DNA from: Nephromyces sp. MM_2019
Lineage: Eukaryota; Apicomplexa; Aconoidasida; Nephromycida
DNA length: 64,000 nt
NCBI GenBank assembly: GCA_015657535.1
Contig: JADHZB010002010.1
Location: forward strand, 50,160-114,159
Direction of reading: 5' to 3'
A program made the position numbers and the translations under genes. Every line of letters begins with the position of its first letter. The first letter of the stretch is position 1. The notes below the pieces were generated by a model. It saw only the letters and a program-made list of their open reading frames with translations. It was not told the origin of the DNA and ran no database searches. Positions 1-10,200 of the stretch are shown one piece after another.

Positions 1-232
1 GCAACACACCACAAAATTCATATAAGAAAAATTTAATAAACACTTTATTCCAAATTATAAATTTATAACCAGCATTTAAGAACTGTATAACAAAAATTTT
101 CACACATATTTTATCCCGAGCTATAAATTAATAACACACACTCAGGAGCTGTATAACAAAGTTTTAGCTCACATTTCATATCTAGTTCGAAATTTTAGAC
201 TTATTCATTATCATGGGTGTGTATATATATAG
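1..232. repeat. Degenerate ~66 bp tandem duplication, probably SMC4 intron
   Basis: The stretch before the first recognisable SMC4 exon has no open frame matching SMC4. It holds a diverged direct repeat: AACTGTATAAC at about 81 recurs as AGCTGTATAAC at about 147, followed in both copies by a similar T-rich block and a CGAGCTATAAATT / AGTTCGAAATT-like end. It is most likely intronic because the next exon begins after a clear acceptor (TATATAG) at 232. Confidence 0.5.
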
Positions 233-3200
233 GAAACTAATGAATCTCGAGCTCTGCATGATTTAGATAACAAACCTATCGATTCACACATCAACTGTTA
301 TCGTTTGATTAACCTTATTCAAACCATAAGCCCTCGTTATCGAATTTGTTTTTATCACCTTGTGAAAGACACACTCGTTACAGAGAATCCGAAAGATGCT
401 GAATATTTATGTCAAAAGGAACACGCTCGAGGTTTGCATAACTTAGATTATATACACAATATTGATTCTATGGTATATTATTGATTTAATATTAGTATAC
501 AATATGAAGCATATATTATAGATATCTATGTCATAGCTATTTCATAGATTTATCTTGAAATTCTCTACACTAGCCAATGCAATCAAATTATCCCACTCTA
601 TAACACCCAACGCTCTTATTACAGATACCCCAATACACTAATATGAACATCTTAGTATATGAGCAATTAAACTCTGCGTCCAATATATATGTATAAATTG
701 ATAAGCAAAATGTGATATTTGTATAATTATATGAGTTACAAATATTCAATATATACACATTTTTATTACATACATAAGACTCGTGTGTAAGATTCAAAGA
801 CATGCGTTTTAGCCTACATTTTGTGCATAAAAATCATAATCCAAAAGTCAAATTAAGTCTAACTACTTTAACACCACCAGTACTTTTTATCAACATACCT
901 CACATTAATATCTTTATCATGTCTATATACACACTCTTTTACTTCGTATCTATGGATTCTACTTATATATATTCAGTTGTAACGTATGATGGAGTTGTGT
1001 TTGAAGCAGATGGTAGGACAACAGCTGGTGGAAATAGAAATAATTCACGAGGTAAACTTGGGTCGAAGCAAGTTAATGGCCCTAAGTTTTTTGAAAATGA
1101 TGTAAGATTAAAAACATATACAAATTTGACACACAAAAATATTTACAGAGACTTGAAAATGCTTTTAATTTTTACTTTAGATGGAGATTATCTATAGATT
1201 CTTTGAAGTATATAAATATGACAAGAAATACATACGTAATATCGATTGATCAGATATCTAAAAATAATTTTTATATACTCAGATAAAGGAAATCCAAAAT
1301 AGTATACACAAATTAAATGATAAATTAAGGATCTGTCAAACTAAAAAGGTAATTAAGATAAGTTTTATATCTAAATATAAACTTAATTATTTAATTTATA
1401 TATATTATTTGCTATTACAAATCTTATTTAGGAGAACCTTGAGGGTATAAAAATTGGTTTCAGCAAGAAATTGTTAGAGATTGATAGAAATATTTCAATT
1501 GAAAATCAAAACAAGGAAAATGCGATTGATCAGGTATAGAATCACACATTCAATTAGACATACTAAACTGAGATATTCCATCTTTTTATAGTTAAAAGAA
1601 ATATCAAAGAGGTTAAAAAAAAACAAAGATCAACCTATATTTGTTCAAGATGAAACTAATGCTGTGTCAAATCTTGAAGAGGTTAGATTCTCAACATGTG
1701 AAGATACAAAATGAATGTAACTATGTCTATTTTTGTTTATTCAAATAAATAATTAGTTATATATATTCCTTTTTGCACATTAAGTAGAACTATATCTGAA
1801 TATATATTTCTTTGGATTACAGAAGATAAAAGAGTTACAGAGAAGATTAGATTTTATTTCACGTGATTTGAATAATAAGATAGCTGAAGCTTCAAGGCAA
1901 TTAAATAACACCCATATACGCACACATAAACTACCGATCATTTATAATTATTCATTTTTGATATTATTATTATCTCTATGAAATTTGATCTTTATTTCTT
2001 GTATAACATCATAACTGCATACTTGACAATTTTGATTAAGCCATCACACATTCGCTAAATAATATTTATAACTCCAATTTAGCTTATTTATATAGTAATG
2101 CATCTAAATTTGTGATTGTTCTTTGTTCTTGATTTGCTTTTATTTTTTAGATTAAGGAATGCTTTGGAAGATACAGGTGGTGAAGAAATGAAGAGGGCTG
2201 TAAATAAATTTAATACAAGCCGAGAAGGTAAACATATTAGTTTTTTTTTTATTCAGAGTAACAATACTCTATTGTAAAAGCACTGATGGCCTTATATCAT
2301 TCCATATTACTTCTATATATTTCCATATACATCTTTACACACCCTATAACGTATATTATTTTACTTTCTCCATGATTCTATTATTTACCCATTCATGCTG
2401 TACTTAGTTTTAACATATTATGAAATCCATGCAATGTCCTTACAAATTATACATCTTAAATAATATCAATTATATTACTCTTCTTATATAAGATTATACA
2501 CTCATTTAGTAATTATGCATACTTATATCTGATCTCACAACCTATATATGATGCTGTAAGTATTTTATTTTATCGGATGCACAATCCTACTACTTATTAT
2601 TGTTAGACATCAATAATCACACACACACACCCTAACTAACAATAGTTTGAGTTTTAATTTATCTACTAACTGGTTTATTAAGTATACAAATTAAATTTAG
2701 TAGCAACCAACACATTTAATTCAAATTAGAATTTAAATTTGTGCTGATAAATTTATACAGATTTAGAAGTCATTCAAGAGAAATTGAAGAAATTGAAAAT
2801 TTCTTCACAATTTTGTATTTCTGATTCTGAAAAACTCGAGCGAGATTTACTAAGACTTCAGAGGGAAAATGAAATTTTTGTTGTAATTGAAAAACATTTA
2901 CCTTTATTGATACTCAAAAAATAACTTATTTAATAACTACTACACATCTATTATAATATATGTAGGAAGATTGTATAAGATGTCGTAAAGAAATTATGGA
3001 ATTTGAATTTGAGGGGGCATTGATACAAGAAAATAGAGAAAAATTATCCAATGAAATTAAACATCAGAAGATGGTTGGAGTTAAATGTGTATATACTTGA
3101 TTGAGTTTCTGCATTGCTGTATATATGCTTGATTTTTCTGAGTACTTGTATCTCTTATTTCCCCGTCATTGTATATATATGTACGAATTTAGCGAGTTTT

Positions 3201-6081
3201 TATTTATATCTGAATGTGTGAATCTTTTACTCAAGTTAGTTACTTAATTTTTTTGACCCCTTACAAGTGCCTGAGTTTTGTCAGAATCGCCCTCTTTGTA
3301 TAACCTTTCCTTTGTTCATACATTTATAACTTATCCTATCTGTTCCTGTGAGTGTGAGATTTGGTTTTTTTTATATACAAATGACATATTTAGCTTACTG
3401 AGAAATTGCACAAGTCTACAGAGAAAAGGTTGAATGATATAGAAGCCATTGAACTGAAACGGGTCTGTTTTATGATATTCAAATCAACTGGAGTTCTTAT
3501 TTATCTATACTACACTATCTTACACATTAATAGATAATACTCTCATGTGTGTATAAAACAAATAGGTTCATATCTATTTGTTAATAATAATTTATATTTT
3601 GGTTATAGATTTATCTAAATGTATATTTATACATAAAGTTGTTAACGATAATAGATTTGGTTTCTATCCTTATTAAAATTTTTGAAAAACAATTCAATTA
3701 TTATTATTTACCTTTTTATTAAATTCCTTAATACTCAGATTGATTTACAAAACAGCCAATCAAGCCATATACAATCTAAAGCCAATATGGAACAGATACT
3801 CTCAGGTCACATTACATCTATGTCAACTCTCAAATCAAAACTCGGGAAGCTGCCCGATATAGAAGCACTACCGGACACTGATATACTAAAATTATCTATA
3901 GAAGGTCACACAACCTTTTGGTGTATTATGAGACTTACTTGTAGACATGATATTTAGATTTCTGATTTTTTATTTAAATAAATACTATGTGTACATATGA
4001 CCCTATCTGAACAATTGCAGTAATAATAGCACACCTCATAGAATCACTTTTTAGGCTTTTTAGAAAGGTTGAAATTTTTAGCATATTTAAGATTTTACAT
4101 ATTGGGTATATCCAAATAATACAATTAAAATTTTACATTTTGATGTATTTAACAAGCCTATACCAAATCATATAAATCAGCTTGGGTGAATATAAATACA
4201 TCTATATGCGCATACCTTAGATTTTACTTTTTTATATTATACAGATCGAGCTCGAATTTATTTCGTGATATTTATGATTTTTATTCTCACAATTATACAC
4301 AATTATTATATATGATTAATCAGAACTCAAACAAAATCATTTCTCCTTTAATTCTTCACAAGTGGATATACCCATAATAGAGCATAGAATGAATCCAATG
4401 GAAAGACAAACCTATATTGAAAATATATATAACGATGAAACTCTAACTCATGATCGAGTAATTTATTAGGCAAAATCTAGATTTTTAAACAAATAATTCT
4501 TTATTATTAAAATTACAAGAAACATCTGGAACAAAAGCTCAATGAAAATTTGAAGAAAATAGACGCAAATTTATCATATTTCTCAACAATATCTCAGTTT
4601 ATAAAAAAACACAATGATTACAAAGAAATGATAATGTCTACATTGGTTGTGAGTTCTACTAGTGAATTTATACATGGCTTACATGAAAATCAAACAATCT
4701 CAATCCTTGATTAAAAATGCTATACTACAACATTTTTATAGCTGTTATTTCATAAATATATAACAAAATCTTTTAAGATTTTCTTTGAGAATTAAATCCT
4801 ACAATAGGCTCTTGAGGATAAAAATAAAGTAAAAGAAACTTATATACAAATCACCAATAAAAGAAAAGAAGAATTTATGGGTGCATTTCATTCGATTTCA
4901 AGCAAGGTGAAAGAAATTTATCAGGTGCATAAATGCATAGCTAAAAATTAGACATAAGAATAGAAATAATCATAATTGAATTGAACGAAACTCTCAAAGA
5001 TAATAGCTCAAGATGGTGACGCTGAACTAGAACTAGTGGACAACACTGACCCCTTTGCAGAGGGTATATCATTCTCAGTCAGACCTCCGAGAAAAAGCTG
5101 GAAGCTAATACAGCATTTATCAGGTTATAAATAGATTGTTTATATATAATCTTACTTATAAAATATTTTACAAACATGCTTGAACAACTTGGATACTTGT
5201 ACATGTGATTACACACATGGGATTTGCACATTATTAGACATTACAATACATTTCGGTTACTTGTGCATAGAATAACATACCCTATATATAACTATATAGA
5301 CGATCATTACACTCATTCGCTTATTTGGCTGTATAGACCAAGGAATTTAAAATATTCTTACACTAATGAAAATTAAACAACAATTTACATAAATACATGA
5401 TACATCAATCTGAAAACACAAAACCATCAGATAAACTAACATTTAGATTGAGACAACACAATATTTATATAGTTTACAAAATTATTATTATTCTTTATTT
5501 TACTTATCCCAAACCAAGATTCTTTCTGTCTAGACATTTTCTCAAATTTTTACAACTACCACATTTACTATGAATAATTCTTTTAAATTAGGTGGAGAAA
5601 AAACTTTAAGCTCTTTAGCTTTAATATTTGCCCTACACCATTATAAACCAACCCCCGTATATTTTATGGATGAGATTGATGCTGCTTTAGACTTTAAAAA
5701 TGTTACAATTATTGCTAATTATATCAAGGTTACACATTTTTTTCTATCAGTGAGATTTCCGTTTTCTACGTCTCTTTCATTTGAATTTTAGACTTTACAA
5801 GAGGAATCTAAAAATGCTCAATTTATTGTAATATCTCTCCGTAGTCAAATGTTTGAAACGTTTGATCACATGGTAAAATTTCCACACGTTATTACATAAG
5901 TCATTTCAGAAAATTTGAATTATAGCAATGATATTTTTGCTTGATAAAACGTTTTTTGAGATTTCCAAAGTCCCTTTATCTTTTTGTCTAATGTGTTTGT
6001 GTACAGATTGGTATTTTCAAAACTCAAGAAATTTCAAAATCAATTTCATTTAATCTGCCATCTTTTAATTGTTCTAAATGA
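233..6081 (+). CDS. SMC4: Condensin subunit SMC4, C-terminal half (5' end outside window)
   Basis: ATPase subunit of condensin, which compacts mitotic chromosomes. Exons as I read them: 233-431, 977-1101, 1283-1348, 1432-1533, 1592-1681, 1823-1896, 2151-2227, 2761-2882, 2966-3088, 3394-3462, 3739-3904, 4381-4457, 4520-4648, 4808-4924, 5000-5123, 5592-5728, 5792-5872, 6007-6081; about 650 residues. The first exons give the second half of the hinge ([10 protein letters not shown], then [28 protein letters not shown]). A long coiled-coil arm follows, then the C-terminal ATPase lobe: [20 protein letters not shown], the ABC signature [10 protein letters not shown], Walker B with D-loop [15 protein letters not shown], and ISLRSQMFE. 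These match SMC4 rather than other SMC families. The N-terminal Walker A half must lie to the left. An extra exon at 1149-1235 would keep phase but has no clear homology. The 1897-2150 intron starts with GC. An ATG at 5570 lies inside an intron and is not a start. Confidence 0.95.
1897..2150 (+). other. GC-AG intron of SMC4
   Basis: The exon ending TCAAG at 1896 is followed by GCAATT, and the next exon starts after TTTTTTAG at 2150. Joining them gives [14 protein letters not shown] in phase. There is no GT between 1897 and the in-frame TGA near 1982. The only earlier GT in the exon (CAC|GTGATT) would create a stop after joining. A GC donor is therefore the simplest reading. Confidence 0.75.
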
Positions 6082-7446
6082 TATTAAAACAAAAGTTATG
6101 CTAAATCGATCTTATACCAAAATCAAGAGTTCGAGAATATTCTAAATTCAAGCTATTGTCATAATATTTCCATTAGAAAAATTTTATTTTTCGACCTATT
6201 AATTAATATTACATATTTAAATTAAAGATAAACATGTATATTGGAATACACATATAAACATACCAGTACACATAAATAAATCAAACTATAAATAGATATA
6301 TACTTATAGATTATATTCGCAATAAGTCGTACTTCTTAGCCTTTACTACTATTATAATTTAAGTTTATATGTTTCATATAAATATTTAGGTGATTCATAA
6401 TCTAGGTGAAGCCAAAATTTTTACTTTTCTAATATTGATATAATAAATGAGAAGAAATCATATTTAATGAAATCAGTTTATTTATCCAAGCATAAAAATA
6501 TTGAAAGAAATTTAATAAACTTTGAGAAATCAGCTATTGACTAGTTTGTTCTGTTTTAATTATTTTGTTCAAGTAATAATTACTTAAGAATTAAACTAAA
6601 TATTTAAATAATAAAATTAGAAATCATTCTATAGAATGAAAAAGTGAACCATGCATGATTTCATATCTGTTTAATTATAAAATTTTGAGGCTTTAAGATG
6701 CTCATACCCACTTTGGAGAAAGATAGAAAACTTTATTCTAAATCTGGTATATACTTGTGATTGTGTTGCTATATAATAAACAAATTATTCTCTAGCCAGC
6801 ACAGTTATGTTAAAATGTTTTTCGTACATAACTTAAAATCATATTCTAAGTTGTAAGGTCTTTGATGACTAAAAATTTAAAGTAGAATTAGTACTAGCTA
6901 ATAAAGATTTGATAGAATGAAAAAAAATTCAAGACTTAGTAAATGAAAACTAGAGTGCAAAAATTTTTCTTCCGACGCAAAAATTTTAGCTTCTCGAATA
7001 GGATGGATTGGTTTGTGTTTATTTTAAAATGAAAAATGCATAAAATATTTTCATAATTTAAAATTTATCGAAATTAAAATGTCATACCAAAAAAGACTAA
7101 TTTTTTAAATAAAAGTTCCTTATTAAATAAATTCAATTTTCTTATATAAGCTTTTCGAAAAATTAATAAAAGATATTTTGATCGGATAAATTTGAAAAAA
7201 AGGTAAATTTAAACTTTATAAATTCATTATTGATAATACTGAGAAAATTATATAAAGGATGTTTCGAAAAAATTTAATCCAAAATAAAATTTTAAATTCA
7301 TATTTTAACAAATTCTTATATTGATAGATTCAAATGCACTAAACATGCCTATCTTTATTATTTATTATTAAACAAAATTTCATGTGGCTTGCAGGAATAA
7401 TAATTGCAAAGTTTTCAAAGTTGATTGAATTTTTTCTCTCCTCCAA
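6082..7446. other. Intergenic region, no gene seen
   Basis: AT-rich DNA between the SMC4 stop and the start of the secreted protein gene. All frames are closed by frequent stops and no RNA gene or repeat was recognised. The last ~60 bases carry a pyrimidine stretch (TTTTTTCTCTCCTCC) just before the next ATG, which could belong to its 5' leader. Confidence 0.6.
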
Positions 7447-8046
7447 ATGATGATAGCCTCAGTTTTATATGCTTTTACCCTTTTACTCTTTTCTAAGAAT
7501 ATTCTAGGTGCAGAAAAGTTTATCACAATCGGTGAAGATTCTCCGGCAGTAACTGTTCTAGATGTTTATCCTCAAGATACATTCAAAATAACTTGTACCT
7601 ATACAAATGCCAATGTGAAGACCACTCCCCCAGGTTGCTTTGCATCTGCGGATGCTAAACGTGCCTTTTTTTCCAATAATCCTGATACTCATACTGACAC
7701 GATAGTATATGCAGGTGATGGTAGTAATGCAGATAATTTTTTCACAAATATGGTTACGTCGAGTAGTACTGGAGAAGTCCTTACAGGTTCTGCAACGGGT
7801 GCTACTGCAGTTACATCCACTCTTACCTTACTTGAAGCTAATACTTATAAGTTGTATGTGGGTTGTAGTTGCGATTATACAGGTGAGGGATCAAAGATGG
7901 CATGGTTCAGAATACATAAATCTTGCCCTAGTGATATAAGTACTACATGTACTGCAACAAAACAAAATTGCTTTGATATTGGTTGTAATGAGATCATGTG
8001 TGCTGATAGCTCACAGGAGACCAGCTCCAGTGAAGATAGCAATTAA
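7447..8046 (+). CDS. Secreted cysteine-rich protein, possible SRS/6-Cys-like surface antigen
   Basis: Single-exon gene of 199 residues. Residues 1-21 form a hydrophobic signal peptide (ASVLYAFTLLLF core) ending near LGA. The rest is extracellular in character: rich in Thr, Ser and Ala, with nine cysteines (ITC, GCF, GCSC, KSC, TTC, QNC, IGC, IMC) and an acidic Ser/Glu tail. There is no hydrophobic C-terminus, so no evident GPI signal or membrane anchor. The segment TSTLTL...YKLYVGCSC followed by a beta-like strand and Cys resembles the second half of an SRS or s48/45 domain of apicomplexan surface proteins, but I cannot assign it to a family. Unlike its neighbours it has no intron and is less AT-rich, which is common for parasite surface protein genes. 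It stands alone between SMC4 and ACP; the function is unknown. Confidence 0.8.
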   Translation: MMIASVLYAFTLLLFSKNILGAEKFITIGEDSPAVTVLDVYPQDTFKITCTYTNANVKTTPPGCFASADAKRAFFSNNPDTHTDTIVYAGDGSNADNFFTNMVTSSSTGEVLTGSATGATAVTSTLTLLEANTYKLYVGCSCDYTGEGSKMAWFRIHKSCPSDISTTCTATKQNCFDIGCNEIMCADSSQETSSSEDSN

Positions 8047-9105
8047 GGTTTTATAAAATAAAATTAATAATTATTGCTTAGGAATTTTAAGAGCGTTTAA
8101 AAAGATAGATAATCTATATTATGTATATATATATGTGTTTGTATATATTTATTTTATGGCTACTGATGGAATGAAGATAATCCTTATTTGTAGCATACAT
8201 ATATACATCCTAATCAAGAGTTTTTAATAGTGAAAAATATAACTCAGACCGAATGTTATTTTTTGGCTTTTTTAAAACCTTTTATTTCCTCAAGTTGAAC
8301 AAAAAGTTCAATAAAATAATCAGCTTGCTATATTGATAATAAATAGAAATATAAATTTTCAAAATTGGTTATGGCAAAATATTTAATTTATTCAACATAA
8401 AATTGTTGACTTGTCAAAAATAGTGTTATGTAGCAAAAGGGAGTAAGTAGTAAACACTATTAAAAAAAGCAATAAGGCAGTTATATATAAATTTAGCATT
8501 ATAAACTTGTATTTATTATTAGTGCTGTAAGTATGTATGTAGTGTTTACAAAAGTGATTTTGACTATTAACCACAATTTCAGGTTTTTAGAACATATGTG
8601 AGTGAAATAAAGCACATATAAATGTCTGAGTTCAGCTAGTTTAAAAGCCATACACAAATCGTTACATAAACAACATTTTGCTTAGCATTCTAACCTAAAT
8701 TTTAAATAAGGCGAGGGGAGGGTTCAAGGCTTTTTAACATTTCTTTAGACAACTCTTGTGTCACTGCGCTTAATAGCTTGCCCAATCTTCTATAGATATC
8801 GATCTATATGTGACAATTATCTACAAAAAAGAAGTTAAATTTTTAGCCTTTGAACTAGACTTTATAGATATCTTTTGATACCTTATGAAAGAACTAATGC
8901 GACCTCTTTCTTTTTTCCAAGTCTGTTCAGAGAAGAAAATTTACTTCTATAAAAGCTTTCTATTGTCAAATATTAATTATATATATATACTCTTTTATAC
9001 TATATTATATTACTTCTATATATAAACATATATATATATATATAACATCTAACAACATTCAATACTCGAAACGATAATAAAATTTTCGATATACTTATAT
9101 CAAAG
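8047..9105. other. Intergenic region with short TA runs
   Basis: No gene recognised. It has short TA runs near 8120-8136, 8980-8990 and 9028-9045, and is otherwise unstructured AT-rich sequence. A 60-codon open frame on the minus strand (8392-8574) has no family resemblance and looks like chance. Confidence 0.6.
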
Positions 9106-9706
9106 ATGGGTTCCAAAACAACACAATTTAGCACTGGCATATTTTTTCTAATTCTCTTTATATTTAATGGCCCACTATGTAAGTTTGCGCGAAATTTACA
9201 TAGTCCACAGTACTTCGGAATATGAGAGCTCAACACAATTTAATTGAACTTTCACATTTTATTTTTATAGATACTGAAGAATATAATCTATCCTCCAACA
9301 AACAAATCCTTCTACATAGCCCAAAAGTCCTGAACACAAATCTTAGAAGAATTCAAAGACTAACTCAATTGAAAATGGATGTCTTAGAGAAAGTTATTGA
9401 TGTTGTTTCGGAATCATTGGAAGTAGAACCCTCAAAAATTAAACCTGAATCCAGTTTTGTAGAGGTTATATTTTCATTCTTCACGAATTTTATCATGAAT
9501 GCATCGAATTCTTAAATATTTTTTGTTTTTTAAAATTTTCAAATTATCTCCAGGATTTGGGAGCTGATAGTTTGCAAACTTTGGATGTAGTTATGTCACT
9601 CGAGGATAAATTCAATATAAAGATTGAAGACAGTGATACTACAAAGATACATACTGTACAACAGGCAGTTGATTATATTAACAAGGCAATGAAACAAAAT
9701 TCTTAA
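9106..9706 (+). CDS. ACP: Apicoplast acyl carrier protein
   Basis: Carrier of growing acyl chains in plastid type II fatty-acid synthesis. Exons 9106-9178, 9271-9464 and 9554-9706 give 139 residues. Residues 1-25 are a signal peptide (hydrophobic core GIFFLILFIF). Residues ~26-58 are Asn-, Leu- and Arg-rich with almost no acidic residues after the first few, as in an apicoplast transit peptide. The ACP domain follows: MDVLEKVIDVVSESLEVEP, then DLGADSLQTLDVVMSLE with the phosphopantetheine serine at residue 95, and an acidic C-terminal half. The first intron falls exactly between signal peptide and transit region and starts with the canonical GTAAGT. The ATG at 9106 is chosen because it supplies the signal peptide; an ATG at 9222 lies inside the first intron. 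The gene converges on HslU. Confidence 0.95.
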
Positions 9707-10200
9707 AAATTAATTTTGTAAGTTTAGGATGAATTGAAATTAGTTATTATATATTTATACCAAATTTCAAATTTTTTAAAATTTTTCAGTGAGAAAGAAA
9801 AATTTATATATACATTCACTAAACAAATTTTTGGATTTTGGATTTTTAAAATCTTAGGTAACTGTTTCGGTTTTTATACCATCATAAATTTATAGATACA
9901 AAATTATCCAATCTCATTTTGAAAAGAACAAGTGAATAAATAACTCAAGGAAGCTTTGAAACTATCTTGTTAAGATATAAAATCATATACAATTTTTATT
10001 TTAATTTTAAATCCAAGCTCTTAAAGTATTGTTAAGAGAGTAATACTTATAATCTCCACATAATGATGGAATTTTGTCATTATGTATATAAATTAGATTG
10101 AACTAGCCGAAAAGCTTATATCTTGTTTAATTAATAGGTTATATCTTTTGCCTCTAGTCGCAACTGATTGAAAATGATTATCCATCATTATTTAAAAGAA
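9707..10200. other. Convergent intergenic region between ACP and HslU
   Basis: About 490 bp between two 3' ends. No open frame or repeat of note was seen. AATAAA-like and T-rich stretches suit 3' ends on both strands, but no single polyadenylation signal stands out. Confidence 0.5.

Noticed and set aside
802..976. Alternative 5' SMC4 junction at ATG|GTATAT (473)
   Set aside because: That donor leaves the next exon out of frame, whereas CGAG|GTTTGC at 431 gives the conserved RVVTYDG.
802..1197. 131-codon frame beginning at 802 as a separate gene
   Set aside because: Only 977-1101 matches SMC4; the earlier part lies in the intron between 432 and 976.
5570..5591. ATG that would start a short protein running into the SMC4 signature motif
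   Set aside because: The acceptor TTAG at 5591 and the split codon complete LSGGEKT with the exon ending at 5123, so the ATG is intronic.
8392..8574. 60-codon minus-strand frame with hydrophobic stretch
   Set aside because: AT-rich chance frame without homology or leader context.
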